Positions 1-6,291 of a stretch of 27,990 nucleotides of DNA are shown piece after piece. A model generated the notes under the pieces. That model was given only the letters and a program-made list of their open reading frames with translations, did not search any database and was not told where the DNA came from. How positions within the stretch are numbered: position 1 is the stretch's first letter; each line of letters opens with the position of its first letter. The DNA comes from a virus. Location: the IMG/VR virus record IMGVR_UViG_3300037242_000077, positions 1 through 27,990 of that record; one strand, given 5' to 3'. A program made the position numbers and the translations under genes.

Positions 1-225
1 TCCTCATCTGACTGGAAGGCGATCAATGGCCGGCTGAATCGCGAGCGTCCCGCCAAGGAGGTGGGGTGCGGCGGCTGGCACGTCTTCCCGTTGATGTTGC
101 GGCAGATCGCGTTCCATTGCAATGGCGTGTGGAGTGAATACGAGCAACGGATCTACGGAGGAAAGGGCGTCGTGGGCGATTTGCGCCTGATCTTCCGGCA
201 AAGGAGGGACATGGATGGCAACTGA
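1..225 (+). CDS. Hypothetical protein, 5' end outside window
   Basis: Frame 1 is open from the window edge to a TGA at 223-225 (74 codons visible). The peptide is rich in Trp, Cys and aromatics (a GCGGWHVF stretch near residue 42). It overlaps the next gene by 11 nt, in keeping with the tight packing here. I do not recognise the family, and no catalytic motif is visible. The position just before a Rad52-like gene suggests an early recombination or replication accessory protein, which is inference only. Confidence 0.5.
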   Translation, partial: SSSDWKAINGRLNRERPAKEVGCGGWHVFPLMLRQIAFHCNGVWSEYEQRIYGGKGVVGDLRLIFRQRRDMDGN

Positions 226-1231
226 GACAGCGGTCAAGCCGACCGCAACCGGCAATGGCAAAACAGCTGAGCTCACTGTCTGGGACGAGCTCCGCAAGCC
301 CTTCTCGGGCAGCGAGATCGAGCAACGCAAAGGCGCGGGCGGCGCGATGCTCGACTACGTTTCCCACGCCAGAGTCCGCGACCGCCTGCTGAAAGTGGAC
401 CCGACCTGGACCTGGGAGCCGGTGGCCGCAGAGGCGTCGGGCCTTCCTGTCTTTGTCCGCTTCACCGGGGACTATGAGGTCCCGGTGTACGAAAACGGAA
501 GGAAGCGCATGGAGTCGCGCCGTGCCGAGGACGTCCCGATCGGTCTGTGGATCAAACTGACCGTCAACGGGGTGGGCAAGCTCGGATACGGCGACGTGCT
601 ACCGGGAGCCTTCAACCCCGAAAAGCAACTCATCGGTGACGCGATCCGCAACGCCGCGATGAACTTTGGCGTCGCCATCGACCTCTGGATGAAGGACGAA
701 GAGCCGGATGAGCGGACGGTGCAGACCGCTCCATCCCGGCCTTCGGCAGACTGGCAGCCCGTCTCTCCCCCTCCTCCTCCTGCGCCCAGTCGATACAGCG
801 ATGTCCCCTGCACGCAGCCGGGTTGCACGGGCAAGCTGGTGCAGCGCAACGGCACGCGCGGACCCTTCATCTCTTGCACCATGTATCAGAGCTGCGGGCT
901 GAAGCCGATCGACGGGACGATCGAGGAATACGTTGCCCGCGAGGCGGAGTTTGCCGACGCGCATGACGCCCCTCCCCCGCCAGAAATGCCTGATCCCGCA
1001 CTTGGGGATGTGGAATACATCGCCTCTGTCTGGAAGAAGGTCACCTCCAACATCCGGCTAGAGGCGTTTGGGGTCGGGAAGCTGGAAAGCGCCCTTTCTT
1101 TCAACTCAAAGAAGGTCTGGGTCCTTGCCGATACGGGCATCGACACCTTGCGAACCATGCCCGAAGATCGAGTCCACGCGGTCGCTGAATTCTTCAAGCT
1201 CTACCTCGCGCAACAGGCGGCACAGGCATGA
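215..1231 (+). CDS. Rad52-like single-strand annealing protein with C-terminal zinc ribbon
   Basis: 338 aa. Residues about 45-165 have the pattern of phage Rad52/Rad22-type annealing proteins: LDYVSHARVRDRLLKVD with WTWEPV, then a beta-rich stretch, and the terminal helix signature GDAIRNAAMNFGVAIDLW, comparable to the 'AFKRAAMRFG' segment of Rad52/DdrA. These proteins coat single-stranded DNA and pair complementary strands during phage recombination. A Pro-rich linker (about 180-193) leads to a four-Cys zinc ribbon (C199, C204, C221, C227) of the topoisomerase C-terminal type, which probably adds DNA binding. A helical tail follows. The start is ATG at 215 with SD AAGGAGG at 201-207. Family from pattern only; confident about the Rad52-like core, less about the exact subfamily. 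Confidence 0.72.
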   Translation: MATETAVKPTATGNGKTAELTVWDELRKPFSGSEIEQRKGAGGAMLDYVSHARVRDRLLKVDPTWTWEPVAAEASGLPVFVRFTGDYEVPVYENGRKRMESRRAEDVPIGLWIKLTVNGVGKLGYGDVLPGAFNPEKQLIGDAIRNAAMNFGVAIDLWMKDEEPDERTVQTAPSRPSADWQPVSPPPPPAPSRYSDVPCTQPGCTGKLVQRNGTRGPFISCTMYQSCGLKPIDGTIEEYVAREAEFADAHDAPPPPEMPDPALGDVEYIASVWKKVTSNIRLEAFGVGKLESALSFNSKKVWVLADTGIDTLRTMPEDRVHAVAEFFKLYLAQQAAQA

Positions 1232-1446
1232 GAGAAGGGCCACGCAGCCCCGAGCTAGACGCCGCCATAGAGCGTATCGCCCGCGACTACCCGCTAGGGC
1301 GGGCTGCGGTCCAAGCCTTTCCGTGGACCCCGATCTGGACAGACACCCACGGGGAATATGACGGGCAGCTGCGACGTGACGCAGAAGACGAGCTAGAACG
1401 CCAGATGGACGCTGACCGCGAGGCGGAATTTGGTGAGCCGCGGTGA
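1228..1446 (+). CDS. Small hypothetical protein
   Basis: 72 aa, highly charged. It starts with an ATGA overlap on the Rad52-like gene and is probably translationally coupled to it. The C-terminal part (about 45-70) is an acidic/basic helix rich in Asp, Glu and Arg. There is no recognisable domain. Its place between the annealing protein and a replication-organiser-like gene suggests a recombination/replication accessory role (inference). Confidence 0.6.
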   Translation: MREGPRSPELDAAIERIARDYPLGRAAVQAFPWTPIWTDTHGEYDGQLRRDAEDELERQMDADREAEFGEPR

Positions 1447-1514
1447 CAGCCGTCTTTGCCTTTGGGAGTGGACGGCTCCCGGAATTTCAGCAGATAAACA
1501 CTAGGGGGACGGCC

Positions 1515-2321
1515 TTGGCTTGGGCACGCTTCGATGACCAGTACCACAAGAACCCGAAGGTGCTGTCGGTCCCCCCGGCGGCTCGATGGCTTCACGCGGC
1601 CTCTGTCACCCATTCTCGTCTAGGGCGCAGCACGACCGGCTTTCTGACCATCCTGGAGGCCGAGGGCCTGGCGGTCGCGCAGAGCGTCAACCGTCGAGCG
1701 ATCACTCAACTGGCCGACGCGGGACTGTGGGACCGGACCGACGGCGGGTACTTGGTCCACGACTACCCGGATTACCTGCCGGAGTCATCCAAAGAACGGA
1801 CCCAGGCGTGGCGCGATCGCCTGTCGCGTGACGGTCACGGTGACGGAGGCGTGACGGTCACGGAAAGTCACAAGCCCGTCTCTCGCGCGACGGGTATACC
1901 CAATCCCAATCCCAATCCCGTACCCAGAGAAAGGGTAGCTAAAGCTACCCCAAAGATCGACCCTTACGCCGAGGGCGTTGACCGGGTGTTCGCTGCCTTC
2001 TTGAAGGGCACGAAGCGGAGTGCCAGCACGATGCTGACCCCAGAGCGCCGGAAGCACGTTCACGCTCGGTTGGCTCAGGGCTACGAAGAGGCGCGGGTGA
2101 TCCGGGCGGCGGTTGGGATCATGCGCGATCCGTGGTTTGTAGAGCACCACAAGACCGATCTCACGGACAGCTTGCGGAGCGGATCGACGCTAGAGCGGTT
2201 CGCTCAGCTCGAGGAAGAGGCCGCTCCGGTCTACCGGCACCCGACCCCGCTGACGGCTGCAGAACGCGGCGGGGAGCCGGCGCGGGTCACGGCAGCGGAC
2301 TTCGCTGGATTTACGGCGTGA
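1515..2321 (+). CDS. Replication organiser-like protein (helicase loader/initiator type)
   Basis: 268 aa from TTG 1515; an upstream GTG at 1443 overlapping the previous stop would give 292 aa. TTG 1515 is preferred because AGGGGG lies about 6 nt upstream, the typical N-terminal motif LAWARFDDQYHKNPKVL starts right there, and the same SD-TTG module recurs at 4343-4357. The N-terminal ~100 residues look like the winged-helix domain of phage replisome organisers (A.RWLHA, FLT, ITQLADAGLWDRTDGGYLVHDY). A Pro-Asn linker encoded by a CCCAAT repeat and a helical C-terminal domain (about 170-245) follow. Such proteins usually melt the phage origin or load the helicase. Function inferred from architecture and position. 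Confidence 0.55.
   Translation: MAWARFDDQYHKNPKVLSVPPAARWLHAASVTHSRLGRSTTGFLTILEAEGLAVAQSVNRRAITQLADAGLWDRTDGGYLVHDYPDYLPESSKERTQAWRDRLSRDGHGDGGVTVTESHKPVSRATGIPNPNPNPVPRERVAKATPKIDPYAEGVDRVFAAFLKGTKRSASTMLTPERRKHVHARLAQGYEEARVIRAAVGIMRDPWFVEHHKTDLTDSLRSGSTLERFAQLEEEAAPVYRHPTPLTAAERGGEPARVTAADFAGFTA
1899..1919 (+). repeat. CCCAAT hexanucleotide microsatellite
   Basis: Three and a half tandem copies of CCCAAT encode a Pro-Asn alternating linker in the replication organiser-like protein. The 6-nt unit keeps frame, so length changes would vary the linker between the N- and C-terminal domains without breaking the protein. Confidence 0.8.
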
Positions 2322-2479
2322 GCACTCAACTCTTCCCGCCCCTGGCGCCGGAGATTGAGGCTGCGCTTCGGGCCAGCATCGAGCAGTTCGGCGTGATTGT
2401 GCCGGTGGTGCAGGACCAGAACGGCAATCTCATAGATGGGCACAACAGGGCGCCCCGCATTCAAGGCACAAGCCCATAG
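2318..2479 (+). pseudogene. Truncated ParB-like (ParB/Srx N-terminal) ORF
   Basis: 53 aa from GTG 2318, with a GTGA overlap on the previous stop. It reads PPLAPEIEAALRASIEQFG, then VIVPVVQDQNGNLIDGHNR. This is the N-terminal half of the ParB/sulfiredoxin-like fold, ending in the family's D-G-H-x-R motif. ParB-type phage proteins continue for at least another 100 residues, but this frame stops 9 residues after GHNR. Another frame just downstream (about 2441-2529) reads AFKAQAHSYYERVLKPRRAQRR, which could be the residual C-terminal portion after a deletion. It may still be expressed as a mini-protein. A decayed gene is the simpler reading. Confidence 0.5.
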
Positions 2480-2527
2480 CTACTACGAGCGCGTGTTGAA
2501 GCCCAGAAGGGCTCAAAGGAGGACGGC

Positions 2528-2863
2528 ATGACACAGATGAAAGTCGGACAGGCCTTGCGCCAGGGGGACGTTCTCGTCGAGCGGGTGCGCCGGCGCACGT
2601 TGCCTAAGGGAACCTTCCAGGCCCCGCGCCAAGGACGTCTGATCTTGGCCTACGGCGAGGCGACCGGCCACCACCACTCGGTGGCCGTGGCCGACGGAGA
2701 GATGGTCGAGACGGAGGCCCACGAGGTCTTCCTGAGGATCATGCGGGCGACCACGATCGACCACCAGGAGCACGGCTCTCTGGCCCTTGATCGTGGGGTC
2801 TATAAGGTCACCATCCAGCAGGAGTACCAGCCCCGCGAGCTGCCTCGGCGCGTCGTCGACTGA
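2528..2863 (+). CDS. Small His-rich protein paired with DUF6745-like protein
   Basis: 111 aa. SD AAAGGAGGA lies at 2516-2524. The sequence begins with RQGDVLVERV, followed by LILAYGEATGHHHSVAV, then an IDHQEHGSLALDRGVYKV strand and the ending QQEYQPRELPRRVVD. From memory this whole pattern recurs in small proteins located directly upstream of DUF6745 proteins in actinobacterial and other genomes. The stop overlaps the next start by one base (TGATG), so the pair should be translated together. The conserved His cluster (HHH, and H in HQEH) could bind metal, but no reaction is known to me. The function is unknown; I am sure only of the pairing. Confidence 0.65.
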   Translation: MTQMKVGQALRQGDVLVERVRRRTLPKGTFQAPRQGRLILAYGEATGHHHSVAVADGEMVETEAHEVFLRIMRATTIDHQEHGSLALDRGVYKVTIQQEYQPRELPRRVVD

Positions 2864-4287
2864 TGGTCATCGCCAGCTTCCCCAAGCCCGTCTGGGAGGA
2901 CATCACCCGCCTGCGGGATGACTGGATGGCCGTTGGGCTGTCCACCGAGGAGGCGGACCGGTCCACGGCCGAACGGGCCGTGGACCGGCTCTATGCAGCC
3001 CACGGCCTACCGGCCCCGGTGCTGCGAATCTGGATGAGTTCGCCTCTCGGCGGCTGCCTTGGGGCAGCCGCCATCAACCAGCTCGCAAAGAACAAAGGCC
3101 AGCTCCGGGACCAGCTCTGGGACCAGCTCTGGGACCAGCTCTGGGACCAGCTCGGGGGCCAGCTCCGGGACCAGGGCCAGCTCTGGGACCAGCTCCGGGA
3201 CCAGCTCCGGGGCCAGCTCTGGGGCCAGCTCTGGGACCAGCTCGGGGGCCAGCTCCGGGACCAGGGCCAGCTCGGGGGCCAGCTCCGGGGCCAGCTCTGG
3301 GACCAGCTCCGGGGCCAGCTCCGGGACCAGCTCGGGGACCAGCTCCGGGGCCAGCTCTGGGACCAGGGCCGGGACCTGGGCCAGCTCTGGGACCAGCTCC
3401 GGGACCAGCTCTGGGGCCAGCTCTGGGACCAGCTCGGGGACCAGCTCTGGGACCAGCTCGGGGGCCAGCTCCGGGACCAGGGCCAGCTCTGGGACCAGCT
3501 CCGGGGCCAGCTCTGGGACCAGCTCCGGGGCCAGCTCCGGGACCAGCTCCGGGGCCAGCTCTGGGACCAGGGCCAGCTCGGGGGCCAGCTCTGGGACCAG
3601 CTCCGGGACCTCGGGGGCCAGCCCGGGGGCCAGCTCCGGTTTGAGATGTCCTCCTGGTGGGAGGCATACGGACTCGCCTGGTACCGCGCAGCGGTCCTGG
3701 GCGGCGCCAAGCTCGAGGAATCGCTGGCTACCAAGCTGACCGCTACAGAAGACGCCGCCAAGGCCCTCGGCTGGTGGTGGCCGATGCACGGCGCGGTGGT
3801 GCTCACCGACAGGCCGTCACGACTGTTTCGCGACGGCCAGGGGCGCCTGCATGCCGGCGACGGGCCCGCTCTCGGGTACCGGGACGGATATGGCCTCTGG
3901 GCCTGGCACGGGGTCCGCGTGACCCAACAGATCATCGAGTCTCCGGAGACGCTCAAGCCTGCCGAAATCCTCCAGGAGCGAAACGCCGAGATTCGGCGCG
4001 TGATGATCGAACGTTTCGGTCCGGATCGCCTGATGTCGGCTGCGAATCCCGAGGTCCTGCACCAGGACGTCGACGGGGTCGGCAAGCCACGGCGATTGCT
4101 GCGCATCCGGCTCACGGAGGACGAGCCGCTCGTGATGGTTGAGGTCGTCAACTCCTCACCTGAGCCGGATGGGGTGTTCCGCAACTACCTGCTGCGCGTC
4201 CCTCCGGACACGCAGACCTGCCACCAGGCGATCGCCTGGACCTTTCAGAAAACGCCCGACGAGTACGAGGTGATCAAGCAGAGCTAG
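2863..4287 (+). CDS. DUF6745-like protein with 40-copy QLxx tetrapeptide array
   Basis: 474 aa. Residues 1-79 form an N-terminal helical part ([33 protein letters not shown]). Residues 80-260 are a tetrapeptide array QL-[W/R/G]-[D/G]. Residues about 265-474 carry the family core: a Trp-rich [11 protein letters not shown] stretch, [55 protein letters not shown] and LRVPP with a terminal AIAWTF. I recognise these as DUF6745 (PF20530) hallmarks. No catalytic residues are assigned in that family. The array falls between N-terminal and core parts, as in other members I recall with W/R/G-rich repeats. Coupled to the upstream small protein. Biological role unknown; it is cargo, not a known phage structural part. 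Confidence 0.68.
   Translation: MVIASFPKPVWEDITRLRDDWMAVGLSTEEADRSTAERAVDRLYAAHGLPAPVLRIWMSSPLGGCLGAAAINQLAKNKGQLRDQLWDQLWDQLWDQLGGQLRDQGQLWDQLRDQLRGQLWGQLWDQLGGQLRDQGQLGGQLRGQLWDQLRGQLRDQLGDQLRGQLWDQGRDLGQLWDQLRDQLWGQLWDQLGDQLWDQLGGQLRDQGQLWDQLRGQLWDQLRGQLRDQLRGQLWDQGQLGGQLWDQLRDLGGQPGGQLRFEMSSWWEAYGLAWYRAAVLGGAKLEESLATKLTATEDAAKALGWWWPMHGAVVLTDRPSRLFRDGQGRLHAGDGPALGYRDGYGLWAWHGVRVTQQIIESPETLKPAEILQERNAEIRRVMIERFGPDRLMSAANPEVLHQDVDGVGKPRRLLRIRLTEDEPLVMVEVVNSSPEPDGVFRNYLLRVPPDTQTCHQAIAWTFQKTPDEYEVIKQS
3100..3642 (+). repeat. 12-nt tandem array encoding 40 QLxx tetrapeptides
   Basis: Forty 12-nt units read CAG-CTC-NGG-GRC. In 39 of them only position 7 (T, C or G) and position 11 (A or G) vary, giving WD (14), RD (9), RG (7), GG (5), WG (2) and GD (2); the last unit ends RF. 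Four 6-nt half units (encoding QG) and two longer irregular inserts (QGRDLG, LGGQPGG) interrupt the array without breaking frame. Higher-order blocks recur; for example [14 protein letters not shown] occurs three times, pointing to unequal exchange or slippage. Because 12 is a multiple of three, every reading frame through the array is itself a tetrapeptide repeat, and all six are open. Confidence 0.95.
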
Positions 4288-4354
4288 CGCGGCGATCGAC
4301 CAGCAGCATTCACCACCTTTTCATCAGCAAACCCAACAAGGGGAAGGGACGGCC

Positions 4355-4432
4355 TTGGTTTGGATCCGGCACAACGACGTCGGCGGCCACATGCCCGACA
4401 AACTGCTGGCACTGCCAGCGGGGAAGGGTTGA
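4355..4432 (+). pseudogene. Remnant of a second replication-organiser N-terminus
   Basis: A 25-codon ORF from TTG 4355 reads LVWIRHNDVGGHMPDKLLALPAG. It aligns with the start of the gene at 1515 (LAWARFDDQYHKNPKVLSVPPA) and shares the DNA string GGGACGGCCTTGG followed by C/T and TTGG across the SD and start codon. It stops where the parent domain continues. Its TGA overlaps the ATG of the next gene (TGATG). It may now act as a leader ORF coupling translation of the next gene, or may be a relic of duplication and deletion. Confidence 0.55.
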
Positions 4433-4638
4433 TGGCCGCTCGACTCCGCCCGGCTGCGAAGGACAAGGAGACGGGCCGCTTCAAGCCGCCCCTGAAGGTC
4501 GAGGACTCGCGCGGGGAGATCAGCCTCTACTTCACCGACCTTGATACCGAGTGGGCTGACAAGACGGAGACGATCCCGGGCTGGCGGGGCTGGCTCGGCA
4601 CGCAGATTTGCCGTGGGCTTGGGGTGGGACCGCTGTGA
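4432..4638 (+). CDS. Small hypothetical protein
   Basis: 68 aa from ATG 4432, overlapping the preceding leader ORF by one base (TGATG), with GGGAAGGG upstream as SD. A basic N-terminus (AARLRPAAKDKETGRFKPP) is followed by an acidic stretch and a Trp-rich segment (GWRGWLGTQICRG). I recognise no family. It overlaps the downstream HNH-like gene by 4 nt. Confidence 0.5.
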   Translation: MAARLRPAAKDKETGRFKPPLKVEDSRGEISLYFTDLDTEWADKTETIPGWRGWLGTQICRGLGVGPL

Positions 4639-5102
4639 GCTTGACTCAGCGCAAGCCCCTACCCAAATTGGGGCCAGTAAAGAAGCGCTGGGCCTCCTGG
4701 CAGCGCAGCCAAGCGGAGATCGTAAAAGCTAGGGCTTGCGGTTTGTGCGAAGGGTGTGGGAAGGACAGTCGGCCGCTGCAGGTCGCCCATCTTCTCGGCA
4801 GACGAAATCTCGTAGCCGAGCCGTGGGCGAGCTGGTCAGGTTTGTGCGCTCATCTCTGTTCTGCCCATCCGAGCTATGGGCTGGGTTGCCACGAACGCCT
4901 GGATGGACGGAAGGATCTTCCGCTCAGGGAACGCCTGCTTTGGACTGCCGCATGGCGGAGCAACTTGGTGTTTGGAGACGAATTGGTGTCGCTGGCGATG
5001 GCTGAAGAGCGACCCGAGGACGCGATACGCGGCCTGATTAGACGCGCCGAAGCCTTGGGTATCACCCCTGATCCATCCAGAGAGCTAGAGGAGAGAGGCT
5101 AG
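4635..5102 (+). CDS. HNH/recombination endonuclease-like Cys-rich protein
   Basis: 155 aa from GTG 4635 (GTGA overlap). C35, C38 and C41 (CGLCEGC) are followed by LQVAHLLGRR (H52), then ASWSGLCAHLC and a later GCHERL. This C-x2-C ... H ... C ... CH pattern resembles phage HNH nucleases of the recombination type, in which the first catalytic His lies in an H-H or A-H pair before a G-R segment. The C-terminus (from about 105) is helical, ending in a charged tail. It may process recombination intermediates next to the Rad52-like protein (inference). The second strictly required catalytic residues cannot be confirmed by eye. Confidence 0.5.
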   Translation: MSLTQRKPLPKLGPVKKRWASWQRSQAEIVKARACGLCEGCGKDSRPLQVAHLLGRRNLVAEPWASWSGLCAHLCSAHPSYGLGCHERLDGRKDLPLRERLLWTAAWRSNLVFGDELVSLAMAEERPEDAIRGLIRRAEALGITPDPSRELEERG

Positions 5103-5317
5103 TGGCAGAGACGATCGCGGAGTACGACCACTGTGACTGGCGCGACTGTCCCGAGCGCGGTGTGGACACAGTTGAAGGGCGGCACTACTGCCAGCCCCAC
5201 CATGCCATCGCTTGGAGCCACGAGATGGAGTTGCGAGGCAAATGGCTGCTCAACGAACTGCTGGAGACGGAGCTACCCGAGACTTTCTCCCCGGTCCCCC
5301 GAGAGGAGAGAGGATGA
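5102..5317 (+). CDS. Small putative zinc-binding protein
   Basis: 71 aa from GTG 5102, one base overlapping the preceding TAG. C-x4-C (CDWRDC), then YCQPHH, could coordinate zinc: VEGRHYCQPH resembles the second half of the small Cys/His knuckles common in actinophage early genes. The rest is an acidic helix (KWLLNELLETELPE). Function unknown. Confidence 0.55.
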   Translation: MAETIAEYDHCDWRDCPERGVDTVEGRHYCQPHHAIAWSHEMELRGKWLLNELLETELPETFSPVPREERG

Positions 5318-5511
5318 CCCGAGCCTTGGTGATGAGCGACTACGCGGACCCCGACACCGAGATCGAGCGGCTGAGCGCGGCGGCGGAGGCGGCGCGAGTC
5401 CTAGACGCCGTGATGGATCGCGGACCCGTCAGGATGCCCCTGGGCGGCCTCACCGCAGCCAACAACCTTCGTAGCGCCCTGGCGGCTCTTGAGGGGAAGC
5501 CCCGTGGGTAG
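5314..5511 (+). CDS. Small hypothetical protein
   Basis: 65 aa from ATG 5314 (ATGA overlap), with GAGAGGAGAG upstream as SD. Acidic N-terminus, then an Ala-rich helix (EIERLSAAAEAARVLDAVMD). The C-terminus ALEGKP is encoded by the first, partial copy of the repeated module also found at 5651 and 6026. No recognised domain. Confidence 0.55.
   Translation: MTRALVMSDYADPDTEIERLSAAAEAARVLDAVMDRGPVRMPLGGLTAANNLRSALAALEGKPRG
5481..5502 (+). repeat. Partial copy (22 nt) of the 41-bp RBS module
   Basis: Identical to the first part of the repeats at 5651 and 6026 (GGCGGCTCTTGAGGGGAAGC and two more C). It places the GAGGGG SD a few bases before GTG 5504. Confidence 0.85.
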
Positions 5512-5704
5512 CTGGCGCTGCTCGAATCCGGTCCATCCCGCGCCCTGCTGGCATGGCAAGTGCCCGATCTGCCGCAAGGGAGTGACGGCCTTCGACTACA
5601 ACCGAGAGGACGCCGAGGCCATCGTCGCCTCGCACATAGCCAAAGCCCATCCCGGGGCGGCTCTTGAGGGGAAGCCCTACAAGGAGGAGAACGGTGCCGA
5701 CTGA
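5504..5704 (+). CDS. Small zinc-finger-like protein
   Basis: 66 aa from GTG 5504, SD GAGGGG at 5491-5496, overlapping the previous gene by 8 nt. It reads WRCSNPVHPAPC, HGKCPICRKG, then AEAIVASHIAKAH. The C-x2-C plus H-x4-H arrangement looks like a C2H2-type finger. The C-terminus AALEGKPYKEEN is encoded by the 41-bp repeat that carries the SD of the next gene. Possible DNA-binding role (inference). Confidence 0.55.
   Translation: MGSWRCSNPVHPAPCWHGKCPICRKGVTAFDYNREDAEAIVASHIAKAHPGAALEGKPYKEENGAD
5651..5691 (+). repeat. 41-bp direct repeat carrying an RBS, copy A
   Basis: Exact 41-bp match to 6026-6066. It ends in CAAGGAGGAGAA, giving a strong SD 6 nt before GTG 5694. The front half is coding for the C-terminus of the upstream gene. 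Confidence 0.92.
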
Positions 5705-6023
5705 GCTTCGGATCATCGACCGCAACGGGCCGGAATGGGCTGCGCTTCCAGACGACTACTGGCGGCGTCCCGAGTTCTGGGGCCTCATGTGGCGGGTGCC
5801 TGACGACGATGTTGACGGGATTGAGTCGTGGTTCATCGTGCTCCCCGATGGCGCGGGCGGGTGGCAGACCACGGATCGGGCGTCGCTTCGGAAAGAGGGC
5901 GGCATTTGGCAGGGCGAGCGTTGGACCGTGACCGGGACTGCGCCTAGGATCACCGTCAACCCATCGATCGACTCATCGCCTGAGTGGCACGGCTGGATCA
6001 AGGACGGAATATGCACACCGTAG
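5694..6023 (+). CDS. DUF6527-like small phage protein
   Basis: 109 aa from GTG 5694, with AAGGAGGAGA from the 41-bp repeat as SD. The last third reads WTVTGTAPRITVNPSID, then WHGWIKDG, matching the PSI ... WHGWI-x-x-G ending of phage proteins I associate with DUF6527. The middle is Trp-rich (YWRRPEFWGLMWRV, ESWFIVLPDG). No enzymatic function is assigned to this group. It is bounded on both sides by the 41-bp repeats. Confidence 0.5.
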   Translation: MPTELRIIDRNGPEWAALPDDYWRRPEFWGLMWRVPDDDVDGIESWFIVLPDGAGGWQTTDRASLRKEGGIWQGERWTVTGTAPRITVNPSIDSSPEWHGWIKDGICTP

Positions 6024-6025
6024 CC

Positions 6026-6066
6026 CCCGGGGCGGCTCTTGAGGGGAAGCCCTACAAGGAGGAGAA
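6026..6066 (+). repeat. 41-bp direct repeat carrying an RBS, copy B
   Basis: Exact match to 5651-5691, 375 bp away. Here the module is non-coding (the upstream gene stops at 6023) and supplies the SD for GTG 6067. The two copies flank the gene at 5694, so recombination between them would delete that gene and leave one intact SD. Confidence 0.92.
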
Positions 6067-6291
6067 GTGAAAGCGACCCCCGCTGAGAACGACCCGCGCA
6101 TTCTCTTGGCCTACGGACGGCCAGAGACGGAACACCGCGAGGTTGACACCTACAGTGTGGCCGAGATAGCCGGGCTGAGGGCCGAGGTCGGGCGGCTGCG
6201 GGCCATAATCGCTTGGGCTGGCAACGAGGAGGCGGTGCGTGTCGCTGGTCTCGTGAAGCCGAGTCCGGAGGAGCCTAGCCATGCCCACTAG
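6067..6291 (+). CDS. Small coiled-coil protein
   Basis: 74 aa from GTG 6067 directly after the repeat-borne SD AGGAGGAGAA. Residues about 32-50 (AEIAGLRAEVGRLRAIIAW) give a short heptad-like coiled coil, suggesting an oligomer. It ends inside the start of the methyltransferase gene (11-nt overlap), within a 22-bp direct repeat. No known family. Confidence 0.5.
   Translation: MKATPAENDPRILLAYGRPETEHREVDTYSVAEIAGLRAEVGRLRAIIAWAGNEEAVRVAGLVKPSPEEPSHAH
6270..6291 (+). repeat. 22-bp start-module direct repeat, copy 1
   Basis: GGAGCCTAGCCATGCCCACT plus AG, identical to 6863-6884. It contains an SD (GGAG), an upstream stop and the ATG-CCC-ACT start of the methyltransferase. Confidence 0.92.

Noticed and set aside
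3100-3642. CRISPR-like array
   Set aside because: Units are 12 nt with no spacers, are in frame and coding, and no cas genes are near.
2991-4184. 397-aa and 260-aa - strand ORFs rich in SQSW or PELV repeats
   Set aside because: They are mirror images of the 12-nt array in the DUF6745-like gene, lack SDs and disrupt the operon direction.
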